From the NCBI GenBank assembly GCA_029168955.1, contig JAPDOI010000038.1:771001-835000 (forward strand): a DNA stretch of 64,000 nt. Reading direction: 5' to 3'. This DNA is from Aplectana chamaeleonis (Eukaryota > Nematoda > Chromadorea > Rhabditida > Cosmocercidae). Position numbers and translations under genes: made by a program. Of the stretch, positions 29,601-38,559 are shown in pieces. The notes under the pieces are model-generated. The model was given only the letters and a program-made list of their open reading frames with translations. It was not told where the DNA came from and searched no databases. Every line of letters begins with the position of its first letter. Positions within the stretch are counted from its first letter, which is position 1.

Positions 29601-32446
29601 TCTAATTACCAGGTTGTCCAATAATTCTTGTACGAAAAGTTCACCATTTTTTTTCAACTTTATTGGAAAAGAAGTCTAATCAACAATATAATCATCACAG
29701 TTATCCACAACAGTGGCCCATCAATTGGGGAGGTCGCCGATGCCCTTCGCCCACAACTCCGGGGGCTGCGACTCGAAGAAGTCCGCAATGTCGGATTTGA
29801 CGTTGTCGTAGTTGGTGAATTTTCTTCCGGCCAAAGGGTGCTTCAGCGGGCGGAACAAGTGGTAGTTGGAGGTGGCGAGGTCCGGGGAATACAGCGGATG
29901 GGCAACCGTCTCCCAGCCGAGCGTCGTCAACTTCTGCTGGGTCTCCTTCGCCACGTGGGGGCTCGCGTTGTCGTGCAGCAGGTGGACAGAGGCCCGTCGG
30001 GGACGCTTTTCTCGGATGGCGGCGGCTAGTTTCTCGAGCTGATCGGTGTAGATGGAGGCGGTGACCGTTCTGCCTTGCGGGAGCAGCTCAAAGTACAGCA
30101 TGCCCTTGGTGTCCCACCAGCAGCAGAGCAAGATCTTCAGCGGGTGCAGGTCGGCTTTCGGCGTCGTCGGCGGCGGATTCAGACGGCACGGCGGGCGACG
30201 TTGTCGTAGAGGACCCAGCTATTATCCCCAGTGACCAGGTCCTCGAGAAACTCCTTGCGATGCGGACGAAGGAGGAGGGACTGGCAGACGGCCACGTGAC
30301 TCTGCTTGTTGGCGTCCGTCAGACGGTGGGGGATCCAACGGGCCAGAACTTTGTGGTAGCCGAATAAGTTGAGTCGATTGCGGATGGTGGACTCGCTGCA
30401 GCCGAGCGTCGTCGCCAGTTCACGGGTGGTGGCTTCCGGTTTCTTCTTGATACTACAGCGACAGACTTCGTCATCATCCACCGTGGAAGGCCTCCCGCTG
30501 TGCTCCCTGTCCTCGAGGCTCGTGTCGCCGCTCTCGAAACAATTGAACCAGCGGCTGACTGTGCGTTGGGACACTGCATCCTCCTTGCACGCTCTGCAGA
30601 TGTTGGCGACCGCGGTGCCCGTGTCGTTGCCCAGTAGCCACTCGTAGTACACGAGCGTACGAATTCGACCTTGGTCCATTTTAGCTTGCACTCGTAGCTA
30701 GACGCGGCGACTGCGCCTTATATGCCCTAGCGTAGGACTTTGGAGAACTTTCTGAAAGGTTCTTACACTTGCCTGATAATATAACACTTCTAAGGAAAAT
30801 TATAGAATTTTGAAAATTTTCGGACAGGAATTAATGGACGGCCTGGTATATGCTCAGGCACATCTCTTGCGCTAGTAGCCGAACAGAATAGCAACTGTAG
30901 TCTCGTGGTTGCTCTGCTGCCTCTCGAAATTCCCCATTTTTCGTGGCTACTACTGTCGCTAATCTCGTCACCGTTGTTTGGCTAGTAGCTAAAACAGCGC
31001 CAGGAGTTCTATTAGCTACTAGCCGAACTGAAACTCGACAGCTGTAGGCTGTGGCTACGAACCCAACAGCTGTAGCCAGACCTAATTAGAATTTTGTTTT
31101 TTCGAAATTAGGAATGACAAGAGAAAAATTTCCAACAGCTGTTGCTATGGTGTTGAACTGGGCGGGACTGAGAGGAGCCTGTTCGGTAACAAGCGTGGAT
31201 TTGTCTGAGTCATGCTAGAATCACTGGCTATTCTCGGTCTCAGGCCCCCTTACAGTTTAGCTCGTTCCTCAAATCTGTGGCTCGGCTTGTGTTGCTATCC
31301 TGACCACCGCTGTTGCTGACCGAGCTCATCCAGTTCGTTTGAGCAACAACAGCAGTGACCCGGGTATTAGGAGAACGAGAAAAAACTGTCAGGCGGCTCC
31401 GATTCCTGTTCGGTGCGGCTCGAGGCCAAACGTTGCCTGAGATAGATATTCAGACATTTTGTGGCGTCATACAAACACACCGAAGACAGATTAGACTGAT
31501 TAGGTTAGACCTAAAATGTATGTCTTAGGTGGAAATGTGCTCGGTTTTCCAAGTGCAGGTATTATTGCCGCCACACTGATCTGTTTCGTAGCTGGAATCC
31601 GATGGAAGACGGATAATGATGATAAGGTACTGCCCTTAGACTCGTCAAAGACATTTCTTCTCCGTGGAAACAAGCTCAACTTGTGACTATGTTCTAGGCG
31701 TTTTCCGAAGAAAAGGCTTTCGCACTGCTCTGGAACCTGTTCTTCATGCCGCTGCTTTTCGTTCTCATTGGCATGAAACTCGATTTTTCAACAGTAAGTA
31801 CTTCTCCTGATGTAAGCGAGTTCCGACTTCGTATCTAAAGTCTGTCCGAATGACAATGTCTGTTTTCGTGGTCGGCGTGCGTGTCGAGCGACCGCTTGAC
31901 ACCCTCGCCGACCGCATGGGCGGACAGTCTCATTCGGACGGACTTTGTGCACTACATCTTTTTTTAGATGACATGGACCACTCTGTTAACTGGATGCGCC
32001 CTGGTTGGTATTGGAGCCGTGTTCAGGTTTTTCTCCGGGATTATATTCTCGTGCTGTTCCGACTTCAACATGAAAGAGCAGCTTGTCCTCGCACTCTCGG
32101 TACTACCAAAGGCTACTGTCCAGGTAAGGCCTTGTCATGAGCCCATTCAAGTGTTAGTAGGCCAAAACTTTCTTCACATCTGGAGAAGTGCCCCTGATCC
32201 CTCGGTTTAGGCTGCACTAGCTCCTAGCATAGTTACCTTTGCGGCTGGGACAAGTTTGGAGAAGGAAGCTCACATGGTAATGTTTTCCTATAAGTCCAAC
32301 TGTTCGACATCATTATTCCAGAAAACTCTGATTTTCAGGCACAAACCGCCTGCATACTAACGATATTACTGACAGCACCTTTGGGGCAGTATATTTTGCA
32401 GAAAACCGCACCGTTACTGTTGAGGAGTACTCGAATCGTTGGAATT
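20675..32446 (+). CDS. SLC9B/NHA-type sodium/proton antiporter, 12 exons recognised
   Basis: A multi-pass membrane Na+/H+ exchanger of the CPA2/SLC9B class. Exons: 20675-20807, 24912-25072, 25181-25290, 28943-29024, 29083-29176, 29228-29299, 29477-29572, 31529-31626, 31698-31793, 31968-32123, 32211-32276, 32339-32446. All junctions are GT-AG and keep frame; together they give about 424 codons. Family landmarks in order: PPLFGCLLVGMLVKN, ALTVILIRCGLGLSWD, FVLTAVSPAVTVPAMLDLQ, LAAATLDNIFCITAFS, GFPSAGIIAATLICFVAGI, FFMPLLFVLIGMKLDFS, LALSVLPKATVQAALAP, ILLTAPLGQYIL. The ATG at 20675 is the first in frame after a good acceptor, so an upstream exon is possible. The C-terminal tail is unresolved: a strong donor follows 32446, while read-through would stop at 32560. 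The usual Asp-Asp of the ion site reads Asp-Asn. Family members are typically somewhat over 500 residues, so the ends are probably incomplete. Confidence 0.93.
20943..21003. repeat. Short hairpin, GGTGCACCGAGTTTGCGCCA type, copy 2 (intron 1)
   Basis: Arms TTGACGCAAACTCGGTGCAC and GGCACCGAGTTTGCGCCAA surround a CTACATATGTTATAGCAT loop. The same hairpin occurs at 12484-12541. Confidence 0.72.
21149..21579. mobile_element. GC-rich inverted-repeat element in intron 1
   Basis: Ends CATCTTTCATAGTCCTCACC and the exact inverse GGTGAGGACTATGAAAGATG. The interior has two CACCGCCATGGCGGYGCCGCC blocks and GCGCGTGACGCGCGTG words. Non-coding; it sits in the first long intron of the antiporter gene. Confidence 0.8.
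22541..23096 (+). mobile_element. Family C AGGCA-type element, uninterrupted copy (intron 1)
   Basis: Left end TTTAAAGACAGTGGTCACGA; right end TTGATCGCGACCACTGCCTT. Near-identical to 26333-27441 except for a large insertion there, so this copy shows the pre-insertion state around 22935 (GGGCTCGTCCACCATC). Non-coding. Confidence 0.85.
23098..23146 (+). pseudogene. tRNA-like 3' half
   Basis: The T-arm GCAGGTTCGAGTCCTGC forms a perfect 5-bp stem with the canonical TTCGAGT loop (B box), followed by CTGGCAT, which would be the 3' acceptor strand. The upstream bases do not form a matching D-arm and acceptor, so it looks like the end of a tRNA or a tRNA-derived repeat placed right after the family C element. 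Confidence 0.5.
23775..24056. mobile_element. Inverted-repeat element in intron 1
   Basis: Left arm GGCACTCTGATGTGGGAGGG then AAGAGCGAATGACGCGCGCA. Right arm is the inverse: TGCGCGCGCCATGCGCTCTT then GCCCACATCGGAGTGCTTCC. About 50-bp arms around an AT-rich centre; non-coding. Confidence 0.78.
24372..24672. mobile_element. Second inverted-repeat element in intron 1
   Basis: Arms TAATTTACTGTGCTTTTCTG plus TCCGCAATTGCGTCTCGACA, and the inverse TGTCGAGACGCAATCGCGAA plus CCAGAGAAGCACTGTAAATT. The centre holds a second smaller palindrome (CGACTAGATG/GTTTCGAAAAC region). Non-coding. Confidence 0.78.
25405..25874 (+). mobile_element. Family B AGGCA-ended element (intron 3)
   Basis: It begins CTTAAAGGCAGTGTTCACGA and ends CTACCGTGAACACTGCCTTT. 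Internal GTTACAAGCCTCGGACAACT and GTGAACAAATG-type blocks are shared with 61513-62008. It abuts the next element through TTAA. Confidence 0.8.
25872..26336 (+). mobile_element. Related AGGCATCGT-ended element (intron 3)
   Basis: Left end TTTAAAGGCATCGTACACGA; right end CTGTAGACGATGCCTTTAAA. It shares a TTAA junction with a neighbour on each side. The interior differs from family H (8214). Non-coding. Confidence 0.72.
26333..27441 (+). mobile_element. Family C element interrupted by a nested insertion (intron 3)
   Basis: It starts TTTAAAGGCAGTGGTCACGA and ends TGATCGCGACCACTGCCTTC. Similarity to 22541-23096 runs to 26746, is broken by 550 bp, and resumes at 27299. The element therefore existed before the CTCTGAGAG-type insertion. 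Non-coding. Confidence 0.85.
26749..27298. mobile_element. Nested CTCTGAGAG-ended element
   Basis: Ends CTCTGAGAGTTTCGGCCGCG and the inverse GGCCAAAACTCTCAGAG, inserted between GCTCGTT and TTCACCATC. The uninterrupted copy reads GCTCGTCCACCATC, so two bases (TT) appear duplicated. The interior has many GCGGCTATTTCGCGGC words and the shared ACTTGGGTAATTGAACCGAC block. Non-coding. Confidence 0.88.
27442..28499. other. Intron 3 sequence without a recognised element
   Basis: Mostly AT-rich. The stretch at about 27880-28085 is rich in GCGTCGCG and CGACGTCACGTCGCGTC words and may be a decayed palindrome. No gene seen. Confidence 0.35.
28500..28840. repeat. GC-rich palindromic repeat in intron 3
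   Basis: GCTGCTTGGCGGCGGAAGTA and related GCCGCTTGGCGGCGGGATTA words repeat on one strand. Their inverse (TGCTTCCGCCGCCGGGCAGC) appears near the left end. Frames open on both strands here are shadows of this structure. Confidence 0.6.
29609..30846 (-). mobile_element. Mariner-family transposon copy 2, bandit-like, in intron 7 of the antiporter gene
   Basis: Ends CCAGGTTGTCCAATAATTCT and, inverted, CCAGGCCGTCCATTAATTCC. Both are flanked by TA (29607-29608 and 30847-30848). It is about 1.24 kb long, full size for the family, and inserted on the strand opposite the host gene between exons 29477-29572 and 31529-31626. It is markedly more GC-rich than the surrounding intron. Confidence 0.94.
29709..30679 (-). 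pseudogene. Mariner transposase pseudogene (bandit/Hsmar1-like)
   Basis: Two blocks read in succession on the - strand. Block 1 (about 30679-30179): MDQGRIRTLVYYEWLLGNDT, then VSRWFNCFESGDTSLEDREH and SGRPSTV, a second helix-turn-helix (TTRELATTLGCSESTIRNRL), the ARWIPHRLT linker and the first catalytic Asp in TGDNSWVLYDN. Then a stop and a frame change occur at about 30180-30140. Block 2: KADLHPLKILLCCWWDTKG, LLHDNASPHV with the second Asp, and YSPDLATSNYHLF, where the third Asp of D,D34D is Asn. By family it is a cut-and-paste transposase. This copy is doubly dead, by frame break and by the Asp-to-Asn change. The resemblance to the hookworm bandit element is from memory of the family, not a search. 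Confidence 0.9.
31160..31445. repeat. Palindromic repeat related to 12104-12346
   Basis: It contains CTGTCAGGCGGCTCCGATTC and GTTCGGTGCGGCTCGAGGCC, matching the arms of the 12104 element, with weaker inverse words on the left side. The ends are not sharp. It lies in intron 7 between the mariner and the next exon. Confidence 0.45.
31844..31939. mobile_element. Compact foldback element in intron 9 of the antiporter gene
   Basis: Nearly a single hairpin: GTCCGAATGACAATGTC at one end and GACAGTCTCATTCGGAC at the other, with CGGTCGGCGTGCGTGTCG-like inner arms also pairing. 96 bp in all, wholly inside the 174-bp intron between 31793 and 31968. Confidence 0.8.
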
Positions 32447-32470
32447 GTGAGTTTGTTACTTTTCAAGCGT

Positions 32471-32694
32471 GTTCGAATGAGACTGTCCTCACACGCTGTC
32501 GGCGTGGATGTCGAGCGGCCGTCACGAAAGCATTTTTTGGACAAGCAATACCGCGTCTGAAATATGGCTGACTGGAATATTATTCATTATTTGCCTGATA
32601 TTGCTGCTTATTGAGCCACAGATTCAATAAAATGTCTTCGCGACGACCGATCAACACGCTCGCCGACCGCGTGGGCGGACGGTCTCATTCGGAC
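32471..32694. mobile_element. Foldback element of the same family, arms separated by about 120 bp
   Basis: The left arm (32471-32522) begins GTTCGAATGAGACTGTCC; the right arm (32642-32694) ends GGACGGTCTCATTCGGAC. They pair with each other and with the 31844 element. Between the arms lies AT-rich sequence that could encode a hydrophobic tail (ILFIICLILLLIEP) with a nearby AATAAA. It starts 24 bp after the last recognised coding exon. Confidence 0.75.
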
Positions 32695-32704
32695 AATTAG
32701 CACA

Positions 32705-32999
32705 TATAGTCTACAGCAATGGAAGTAGGACCTAGTGAGGTTGCGGACTCTTCCTAACATACTGTAGCCTGATTGTGTTACCACTCATTTTTTCGAGCTA
32801 ACTGAGGTTGGTCGGTGAGTTTGTGTTTTCACTCTCCTATTTTCATTGCTTCCACAAATCTGGTTGTATCGGTGAAAACACAGAATCACCGATCTTTCAC
32901 AGCTGCTTCGGAAAAATGAGTGATACCACTAACGAACTACCGTATGTTAGAACGAGTCCGCAACCTCACCAGGTCCTACTTCCATTGCTGTAAACTATA
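32705..32999. mobile_element. TA-flanked hairpin element, copy 1
   Basis: Ends TATAGTCTACAGCAATGGAA and the inverse TTCCATTGCTGTAAACTATA. The arms continue for about 60 bp through GGTTGCGGACTC/GAGTCCGCAACC. The centre has a second palindrome (GGTCGGTGAGTTTGTG against CACAGAATCACCGATC). A copy lies at 59783-60087. Non-coding. Confidence 0.85.
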
Positions 33000-34546
33000 G
33001 ATTTCATTTTCCGAAGTGGTAGCACTAATGACAGTGTCCACTATAAATTTTGTCTTCGTTCTCTCGTTGGAAGTCGAAAGAACTGCGTCTCATTGCAGCG
33101 ACAAGGTCGAAAGAACGAACAAAACGGGCTCGAAAGAGCCATTATCGGCTTAGAAATCCGCTCACACTGGTCCTTTCTAATCAATCGATACGTATTTGAT
33201 ACAAGCGAGGAAAGGACTAGCGCGAGCGGACTTCGAAGGCAAGAAGGGCTTTTTCGGGCTCGTTTTTGTTCGTTCTTTCGACCCTATCATTTCAATGCGA
33301 CCCCGATCTTTCCATTTCCGGCGAAAAAACAAATACGAAGTTTATCGTGGGCACTGCTTTTAAGGACACTGCAAGTCGAGAACCATGTTTTTTCCAGCGT
33401 TTTTTTTTTTGCAGGCAAGTCCTTAATGTAAACGATAGTGGCGAGAAATTCCCACAAAACTCTCAACTTATGGGAAGAAAAAACTCGTTTGAAAGCTTCT
33501 ATTTGTACCTTCCGCCATCTATTTCGGTGCACTTAGCGCGGAAAAATTTCGAAGGCAGTGTTCACGATCAATTTCGCCCTCGAGTTTTCTGTGTGCAACA
33601 CTGTGCTGACAAAGTCTGGAGGGGATAGGGTCGAAGAAAGCAGCGGAAACGGGCTAGTAATCTTTCAAAACGGCCGCAAGGTGAAGATTTCGTAAGCCAT
33701 GTACGCCTGCTAAGCCCGCCCCACCCCCCGTTCTGACGAGCTCGATGCGCCGAAGTCCGACATCACGGCCCGCACGCAGCGACACGGCTATCAGCAGCTA
33801 TGAGCCCGTGCAATGGTCGTCATTCGCTTGTTGTTTTGGCTCGAATTTTTCGCTCTTTCTGCCTTGGGGTTGCCGTCATATAGCTGGTCGATCGACAGCA
33901 GACCCACCCATTCGACATGTATCATACGCCCTCTGAGTCGAGAGAAAAATTGTATTTTTATGGACGTCCCGAGTCGTCCGTAGGCGGTCCTAGGTCGCTC
34001 TTGATTTCGAAACAGATTCAAAAAGTGTCATCTTGGGGGGCATGCTGTGTAGTCCGCAGTCACACCTATGTATTCCAACCGTACATTTGCGAAGCAGCCT
34101 TCTTGATCAGGGTGGAACTTCGACCGGCTCACAGATGACCTAGGATGGACTAAGTTCTTGCCGAGTGTCCGCTTAACTGAAGCAAATTTCAACGATGGTA
34201 CTATAGATGGCTTCTTTCTCAAGGCTTTTTTTCTCAGGAGGACGAAGTCAGTGGATAATTAATAGCACTAATGTTCTCTACTGGTTATGAAACTTTCACT
34301 AATATGCTCTCAAGAAAATAGATCCGTGAGTTCGGTTAGCGTGTATCGTTCGAAAACATGCTCCGTGAGTGCTGTCAAAATTGACGGAAACAACTCTTCA
34401 AAGATACTTCATCCATTATCAGAGTGGTTAGGTGATTTCCTATCAGCTGAAATGTGAACACTACACTTTACTTCTAAATAGTGGAGTGTTCGGTTGAAAA
34501 TGCAAACCTGGGAGTTGTCGTCGCTAAAGATTTGTGTAAGGCCCTG
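33000..34546. other. Unassigned DNA with fragments of AGGCA-type ends
   Basis: TTTATCGTGGGCACTGCTTT at about 33341 and GAAGGCAGTGTTCACGATCA at about 33550 are terminal sequences of the AGGCA families, in facing positions with unmatched interiors. A CGGCTCACAGATG stretch near 34125 and the rest show no recognisable gene. Confidence 0.45.
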
Positions 34547-35097
34547 CTCAGAAAAATGAAAACAAGTTACTTGTAACATAAAAAGCCGAAAACAAGTTAC
34601 TTGTAATATATCTAAGCCTATGTAAGTCACTTGCGATCTATCTCGGGCCATTTAAGTTACACGTTACATATCGACAATAGAGCGCCTCCGATATATTGCA
34701 TGTAGCTTACTCGGTTGAGATAATTCGCGAGTAACTTAAATCGGCCAAGATGGCATTTCCTAGGGGGAAGATACGACGCACTCCTGGTGGGGCAGGCATT
34801 GCTGTCGGCTCAATTACCCAAGTCTGAGGTACTGGAACTCACACCAAAGCGGAAGACTCCGCACAGCGTTTTCCATTTAGCGTGGCCGCGTGCGGACGCG
34901 TTATCTGCTTTGCGCGTCGTATGTGTGGCGAAATGGCCACCCACAATGAATATATGTATAAGTGTAAGTGAGGTGTAACACAGATGGGTCTTACATGTAA
35001 TATAAATTTAAGTTACATGTGATATAAATGTATGTTACCTGAGACATTCAGCTAACTTACATTTATATTACAAGTAACTTGTTTGCATTTTTCTTAG
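34547..35097. mobile_element. CTCAGAAA-ended element rich in TTACATGTAA words, copy 2
   Basis: Left end CTCAGAAAAATGAAAACAAG; right end is the inverse of CTAAGAAAAATGCAAACAAG. AAGTTACTTGTAATATA words are densest at both ends, as in the 5141 copy. The centre carries the CAATTACCCAAGTCTGAGGT block. Non-coding. Confidence 0.8.
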
Positions 35098-35546
35098 TAG
35101 TTATACACCAGCGGAATGAAAAGTTCCCGCGATGACATCGCCGCCGCTTGCTGCGCGAATCAGGGAATGTTGCGTCTTTGACGCCTTTGACGCAATATTG
35201 CAGACTAAAAAATTCTGGGCGTTTCAATTGTATTTTATCGATATTTCATGATTCTGTCACTTGTTTAGTTCAGAAAGTCACTAATATTCTATTGGTAATG
35301 TTTTAGCAAGCCTAAATCTGAAAAATGATTAGGTGGTGAAACTCGGCCAATTTTCAACAGTGTATTACCACAGCGTGCATAACTGCTCGGTGCAGGCTTC
35401 CGGCGCGTTTTTCTGAGGCAACTGCTCCTTTTGGCATGCCTCAGCACAGATAGGGCGCACATAAGTGGTAGATGTCTCGCTATTTCCGCAGCGTCCCGCC
35501 AATGTTTAACTAGGGCCTGAGGTGATATCGCATTTGCTAGTTGTGC

Positions 35547-36029
35547 TTAAAGGCACAGTCCAACCTCAGATTCGTTTTTCTGTTTTTCTGCCTATCATGA
35601 AAAGGTCCGACACTGATTCCAACGACGTCTCCGGTATCGTACAAGGCCCCCTGGAAACGGAGTTATGGCCTCTCAAAATTTGAGCTGCGGAAGCATGGTG
35701 GACGAGTTGTCCGAGGCTTGTAGTTTCCGTCATATGCAACCGATGTATTCGAGCGGACGTGAATGGATAGACAAGCTAAAAATGAAGGGAAGAACGGGGA
35801 TATTAATCAAAATCCATCGCTCATATCGCCACTATTGAGCTCGAAACATTGTAAAAGGAGGTGCCAAAGTGGCTTCCGGATGTGGGCTCCCCAGGGAGGC
35901 TTCCCCCTATATCTCGCTTATTCTGGGGAATCGACAGCTCGCACTTGGCAGATGGTTTAAAGGATGAGTCTACTTCACAAGTATTTGGTTTTCTCAGATT
36001 TCGCCCCTGAGCTTGGACTGTGCCTTTAA
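35547..36029 (+). mobile_element. Family F element, well preserved
   Basis: TTAA, then AGGCACAGTCCAACCTCAG at the left; CTGAGCTTGGACTGTGCCT, then TTAA at the right. The ends are clear inverses with TTAA on both sides. The interior matches 7692 and 53252. Non-coding. Confidence 0.87.
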
Positions 36030-36734
36030 GAATTTTTGGTTAAGTGCGCTCATGCAACATATTGATGAGTGTCGAAATTCGCATTACTAACCGGACATCC
36101 TACTATTGTGGCTTTGAAAACTATACCTCATCCGGGTGGGTTTGAAGAGTTCTTATTTAGCGGTTGAACTCTAATCATTGGATGTGATTTGCCGGGGCTC
36201 GAATTTATTCGTTGTTGAATGGTTGTCCGTTTTAGGCTAAGAGCACCATAGACGATATGGAAATCGCCGGCAAAGGAATGAATGGAATAACAACAACCAA
36301 TGTCACCCTGCGTGCCGAGGAAGATGTTCGATTTCAACGGTTTTGAAGGACTTAGTTCAAAGTATGTTTGCAAGAACTGCAGTTCCAAAATTGATTGATT
36401 AGTGCAATGGTATAGGTACTTCCTCGCACGCGGTCGCTGAGCATAGCGGTAATTTTTTAAAGGAACGCTCGCTGTCGCAACTTCTGAAGATTCGCGTATT
36501 ATGGCGTGCATGTCGTGGAGTGCAGACCAATATCCTGCTTTCCATTATCCTTGCATTTATTCGCTGTGATTATCGCGTTAATTTCTAGGAGGTAATCATG
36601 ACTCCAAAGGCGAATCTCTAGCATTTGAAAGCTCCTCTTTCGACGAAAATACCGAAAATGGGTAAACCCAAACTCCCACTTACAAGAGAAGTGTTTAGAG
36701 TGGTAAACGCTTCTGCGAAAACGACCAGTATCGT

Positions 36735-36806
36735 TAGTATCTCCTCTGGCTCAATAGTAAAAATGCGCAGTATACCGCCCCGAGCTGCAGGTTCGAACAA
36801 GTTATG
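36735..36806 (+). other. tRNA-like sequence with A-box and B-box
   Basis: CTGGCTCAATAGTAAA resembles a Pol III A box (TGGCNNARTGG type), and GCAGGTTCGAACAAG, about 40 bases later, resembles the B box GGTTCGANNC. The mirror copy at about 38240-38300 reads TGGCTCAATGGTAAAACAGC with a decayed B box. A full cloverleaf does not close. Probably a tRNA-derived short repeat. Confidence 0.45.
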
Positions 36807-37208
36807 AGCATTTTTTAAGCCTCGCGAAAAGGCAAGGGTACCCCCATCAGGCATTTTTTTGCGAGTTTCAAAAAATTTTCTCAGATTTAGCCCAAAACTT
36901 GTAAATAGGGGTAATCTAGGGTGGTGAACACGAATCTTGAGCTCATTTGTCGAAGTTCCGAGGTTTACTGCAGGTTACGGTAGGTAACATGTCATTTATT
37001 GGGCTAAAGCCACCTTAGTTTTTTTTTTAAAATTCGACAAACGGACGTTAATTTCGTATTCTCCACCCCGAATAACCCCCGTATACAAATTTTGAGTTAA
37101 ATCTGAGATTCTGATCGAACTACCGTATATCCACCGTAATCTACCGTAATCTGCTCAAAACCGATGAACGGGCTCCAGATTCGTGTTTATCACTCCAAAT
37201 AACCCTAA

Positions 37209-37789
37209 GGCCCCGGTCATAGTTGGTGCTATTTGCATCTGCATCCCCCCCGCACCCCCCAACACCCCCCAACACCACCCCGGTCGACACGTATGTTTAA
37301 AATGATGGAGTGAGGTTGAGAAAATCACTCGATGCATCCAAGTAGATATGACGATGATTACGTGGCCAACAGGATTGCACCTGTTCAGAGAAATAGTGAA
37401 GGCGAGTATGGTGAAGTCACGGAGGTAGCAGTAAGGTTAGCTTTCTAGTGATACGCAATGTTTTATCATCGACCCACCCACCCGGTGATTTTCTCATCCA
37501 CGTATTGCATGGATATCGACCGCGTCGGAGACATCGAGTGATTTTCTCAACTTCACTCCATCATTTTAAACATACGTATCGACCGGGGGGGGGTGCGGGG
37601 GGTGCGGGGGGGGATACACCGAGTGATTTTCTCAGCTTCACCTCACCATGTTGATCATACGTATCGACCGGGTGGGTGTTGGGGGGTGCGGGGGGGATAC
37701 ACCGAGTGATTTTTGCATCCCATTTCCAATGCATTCTGTGTGTATCGACCGGGCTGGAGGCGTCGGCTCATCCAACTATGACCGGGGTC
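37209..37789. mobile_element. TAA-flanked element, Harbinger-like, with G-run satellites
   Basis: Ends GGCCCCGGTCATAGTTGG and the inverse CCAACTATGACCGGGGTC, flanked by TAA (37206-37208 and 37790-37792). Inside, a roughly 100-bp unit repeats with TACGTATCGACCGGG, G runs and GATACACCGAGTGATTTTCT; the opposite strand at 37246-37285 has matching C runs. TWA duplication and GG..CC ends point to PIF/Harbinger (inference). Non-coding. Confidence 0.85.
37575..37700 (+). repeat. G-run tandem array with G-quadruplex potential
   Basis: CGACCGGGGGGGGGTGCGGG and following GGTGCGGGGGGGG tracts occur twice, each before GATACACCGAGTGATTTT. Four or more G runs lie within 35 bases, the arrangement that forms G-quadruplexes in vitro. 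C-run equivalents near 37246-37285 lie on the + strand. Confidence 0.75.
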
Positions 37790-38559
37790 TAAGAGAATGA
37801 ATTTAAGAAACCTCTATCGCCGAAATCCGGAAATCTCGGAAGTGGCGTTTTTCCCTCTAAATTTTCTCCGGTTGGGAAGCTTCGAACGGAATTAGCCGAA
37901 AACTTTGGAAAATCGACTAATAAATCACAGATTCGTAATCAGTGCCCCAAAACACCCACCTGAAAGAATTTTAAGTCGAATTTGGGAGGTTTTTCTAGGA
38001 CGCTTCCAGATCCCTCTAATTGTTATGAATAAACGCCCAACCGAAAAACCGTACAAGTCCAGAGCGCTGTCAGTCTGGACAAAGCATTAAAGTGTGCCTT
38101 CACCCAAATTTCTCAGTGGGGTAGTTTTGGGCGCTGAACTCATTTACGAGGCCCATTTCCGGATTTTCCGAAGACTAATGCGCTTTTTGGAAGGTACGAA
38201 AAGCACAAAAAAAACCACTTTTTAAGCTTGTAACTTTTTGGAACCTGCAGCTCGGGGCTGGATACTGCGCTGTTTTACCATTGAGCCACTAGAGATACTA
38301 ACGATACTAGTCGTTTTGGCAGATGCGCTCACCACTCTAAACACTTCCCTGTTAGTACAAACGTTAACTAGGCGCAGAAAATCATAAGCTCGGATTAGGT
38401 TTTGCGAGATATTTTGAAGAAAACTATGTGCACAATGATGAGGAATCCCAGTACTAAATGAAAAAGCAATGCAAAACGATGAAGAATTCTGTGTGTACCA
38501 ATAAAGATTTAGAAATTATACCCCAACACTACAAACGAGATGAAGATTGAAACTGGAAA

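Larger units (their letters stand above)
36600..38400. mobile_element. Long inverted-repeat unit with tRNA-like arms
   Basis: The left arm (about 36660-36880) and right arm (about 38200-38390) are reverse complements with divergence. Examples are AAGTGTTTAGAGTGGTAAAC against CACTCTAAACACTTCC, and ACGACCAGTATCGTTAGTAT against ATACTAACGATACTAGTCGT. Both arms include a tRNA-like stretch (TGGCTCAATAGTAAAA and GCAGGTTCGAAC). The interior has the GGTGGTGAACACGAATCTTG block also found diverged at 45640-45860, and is interrupted by the element at 37209-37789. Confidence 0.65.
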
